Assembly: GCA_024684155.1 (NCBI GenBank)
Contig: JAIKXK010000142.1
Coordinates: 1-6,661 of the forward strand
Length of the DNA: 6,661 nt
Direction: 5' to 3'
DNA from: Lachnospiraceae bacterium
GTDB lineage: Bacteria; Bacillota; Clostridia; Lachnospirales; Lachnospiraceae
Shown here: piece by piece, positions 5,815-6,661 of the stretch
How positions within the stretch are numbered: the stretch's first letter is position 1
Layout of the letters: every line of letters starts with the position of its first letter
Position numbers and translations under genes: made by a program
The notes under the pieces: generated by a model
Told to the model about the DNA's origin: nothing
Database searches by the model: none
Seen by the model: the letters and a program-made list of their open reading frames with translations, nothing else

Positions 5815-6661
5815 CTACGATTTCCACAGGCAAGCCCATCCTTCAAAAGGACGAAGGAATCCTTCTTCCGGCGAAGAAGTATAAGAATTTAATAACAACT
5901 CTCCTCTGATTTGATTTACCGAAGAAAGCGATTGTTTTTCCTTCGTCAAATTACACATAACTTTTAGATGTTGATTTCCAAGAATACGCTCGTAACCGAT
6001 CACGCCCTCAGTTGTCTCCAAAAAGCGAATTTCACCGTCAGAGAGGATGGACAGTTCTTTTCGCATTTGAATCAGCTTTTGATAGAAAGAGAGGATACTA
6101 TCTTTTTGCTGACTCTGTACTTCCACAGAGATTCCTTTGCGTTTCTTCGGAAATCCTAGCCATGGTGTAGCCTGGGAAAAACCGCCGTTTTCTTTTTCTG
6201 ACCATAGCATAGGGGTTCGTCCGTTATCTCTTGAACGGACGCTTAATACGGTCAAAGCTTCCTGTTTCGTTTTTCCCTGTTCCAATAAAATGCGGTAATA
6301 GTTTTTGCTCTCCACATCCCTGTAATCTTCAATTCCTTCAAATCCACCGTTGGGAGTACCAATTTCTTCTCCCTGAAAAATATAGGGAGTGCCCCGCATC
6401 CCATGAATGAGCAAGCCCAACATCTTGCCGGATTCCAACCAATAGGTTTCATCATCTCCAAATCGGCTAATTGCCCTGGGTTGATCGTGGTTATTTAAAA
6501 ACAATGCATTCCAGCCATCCCCATCCTGCATTTCTTCCTGCCAGGTTGCAAAAAGATCCCGCAATCCTTTTAAATCCGGTTCCATAAGGCTCCACTTATC
6601 CCCGTTTTTATAATCCACCTTTAGATGATGGAAGGAAAAGGCCATCGCCAATTCCTGTTCT
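5815..6661 (-). CDS. treC: Trehalose-6-phosphate hydrolase (alpha,alpha-phosphotrehalase), 5' end outside the window
   Basis: Cytoplasmic glycoside hydrolase family 13 enzyme that splits trehalose-6-phosphate from the trehalose PTS into glucose and glucose-6-phosphate. The window holds 281 C-terminal codons, about half of the usual 550; the frame stays open to the edge, so the TTG or ATG near 6651 are internal codons. The block FHHLKVDYKNGDKW (fragment residues 10-23) closely matches the TreC/TreA family, whereas oligo-1,6-glucosidases have a different sequence here. NNHDQPRAISRFGD carries the third catalytic Asp (fragment residue 59), followed by GTPYIFQGEEIG, DYRDVES and SRDNGRTPMLW. The last 75 or so residues form the C-terminal beta domain, ending at TAG 5817-5815. 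The nucleophile Asp and acid Glu lie outside the window. A general alpha-glucosidase is the alternative. Also named treA in Bacillus. Confidence 0.88.
   Translation of the reverse strand, partial: EQELAMAFSFHHLKVDYKNGDKWSLMEPDLKGLRDLFATWQEEMQDGDGWNALFLNNHDQPRAISRFGDDETYWLESGKMLGLLIHGMRGTPYIFQGEEIGTPNGGFEGIEDYRDVESKNYYRILLEQGKTKQEALTVLSVRSRDNGRTPMLWSEKENGGFSQATPWLGFPKKRKGISVEVQSQQKDSILSFYQKLIQMRKELSILSDGEIRFLETTEGVIGYERILGNQHLKVMCNLTKEKQSLSSVNQIRGELLLNSYTSSPEEGFLRPFEGWACLWKS

Noticed and set aside
6649..6651. TTG at 6651 as the true start of a short GH13 protein.
   Set aside because: The frame stays open to the window edge, the residues before it (Glu-Gln-Glu) fit the TreC family, and the catalytic core would be missing; it is an internal codon.

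Overview
The window looks like part of a low-GC Firmicutes chromosome, most likely a clostridial gut-type bacterium (Lachnospiraceae-like). The basis is AT-rich DNA, strong AGGAGG-type ribosome binding sites, a DeoR-type FruR, a single-chain FruA of IIA-IIB-IIC order, and the sequence style of HPr and enzyme I. This is recognition from protein features, not a database result. All genes are on the minus strand, so transcription runs from high to low coordinates.

Layout in the direction of transcription: (1) 6661-5815, the C-terminal half of a trehalose-6-phosphate hydrolase (treC), entering from outside the window; (2) 5800-5762, its intrinsic terminator; (3) 5760-5614, a dense regulatory region before fruR, containing about ten TGA-initiated units spaced 10-12 bp apart (5732-5629), with a candidate promoter inside; (4) fruR, fruK and fruA (5613-1874), the fructose regulator, 1-phosphofructokinase and fructose PTS permease; (5) an 81-bp gap with a good extended -10 promoter; (6) ptsH (HPr, 1792-1535); (7) a 13-bp hairpin; (8) ptsI (enzyme I, from 1469), which leaves the window 8 codons before its expected C-terminal active-site cysteine.

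Together the genes form a nearly complete fructose PTS. Enzyme I takes phosphate from PEP and passes it to HPr. FruA takes it from HPr through its own IIA and IIB domains while moving fructose inward as fructose-1-phosphate, and FruK converts that to fructose-1,6-bisphosphate. FruR is expected to repress the set until fructose-1-phosphate accumulates. The general PTS proteins lie downstream of the fructose genes but seem to have their own promoter, so they would have a basal supply plus extra output on fructose.

Three points deserve attention. The fruR leader carries an unusually long helically phased operator-like array. HPr has Arg where the regulatory Ser46 of Firmicutes HPr is expected, while keeping catalytic His15. 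RNA hairpins sit at the ptsH-ptsI and fruK-fruA junctions and could tune relative expression. No mobile element, tRNA, rRNA or CRISPR array is visible, and no gene-free stretch exceeds about 200 bases.
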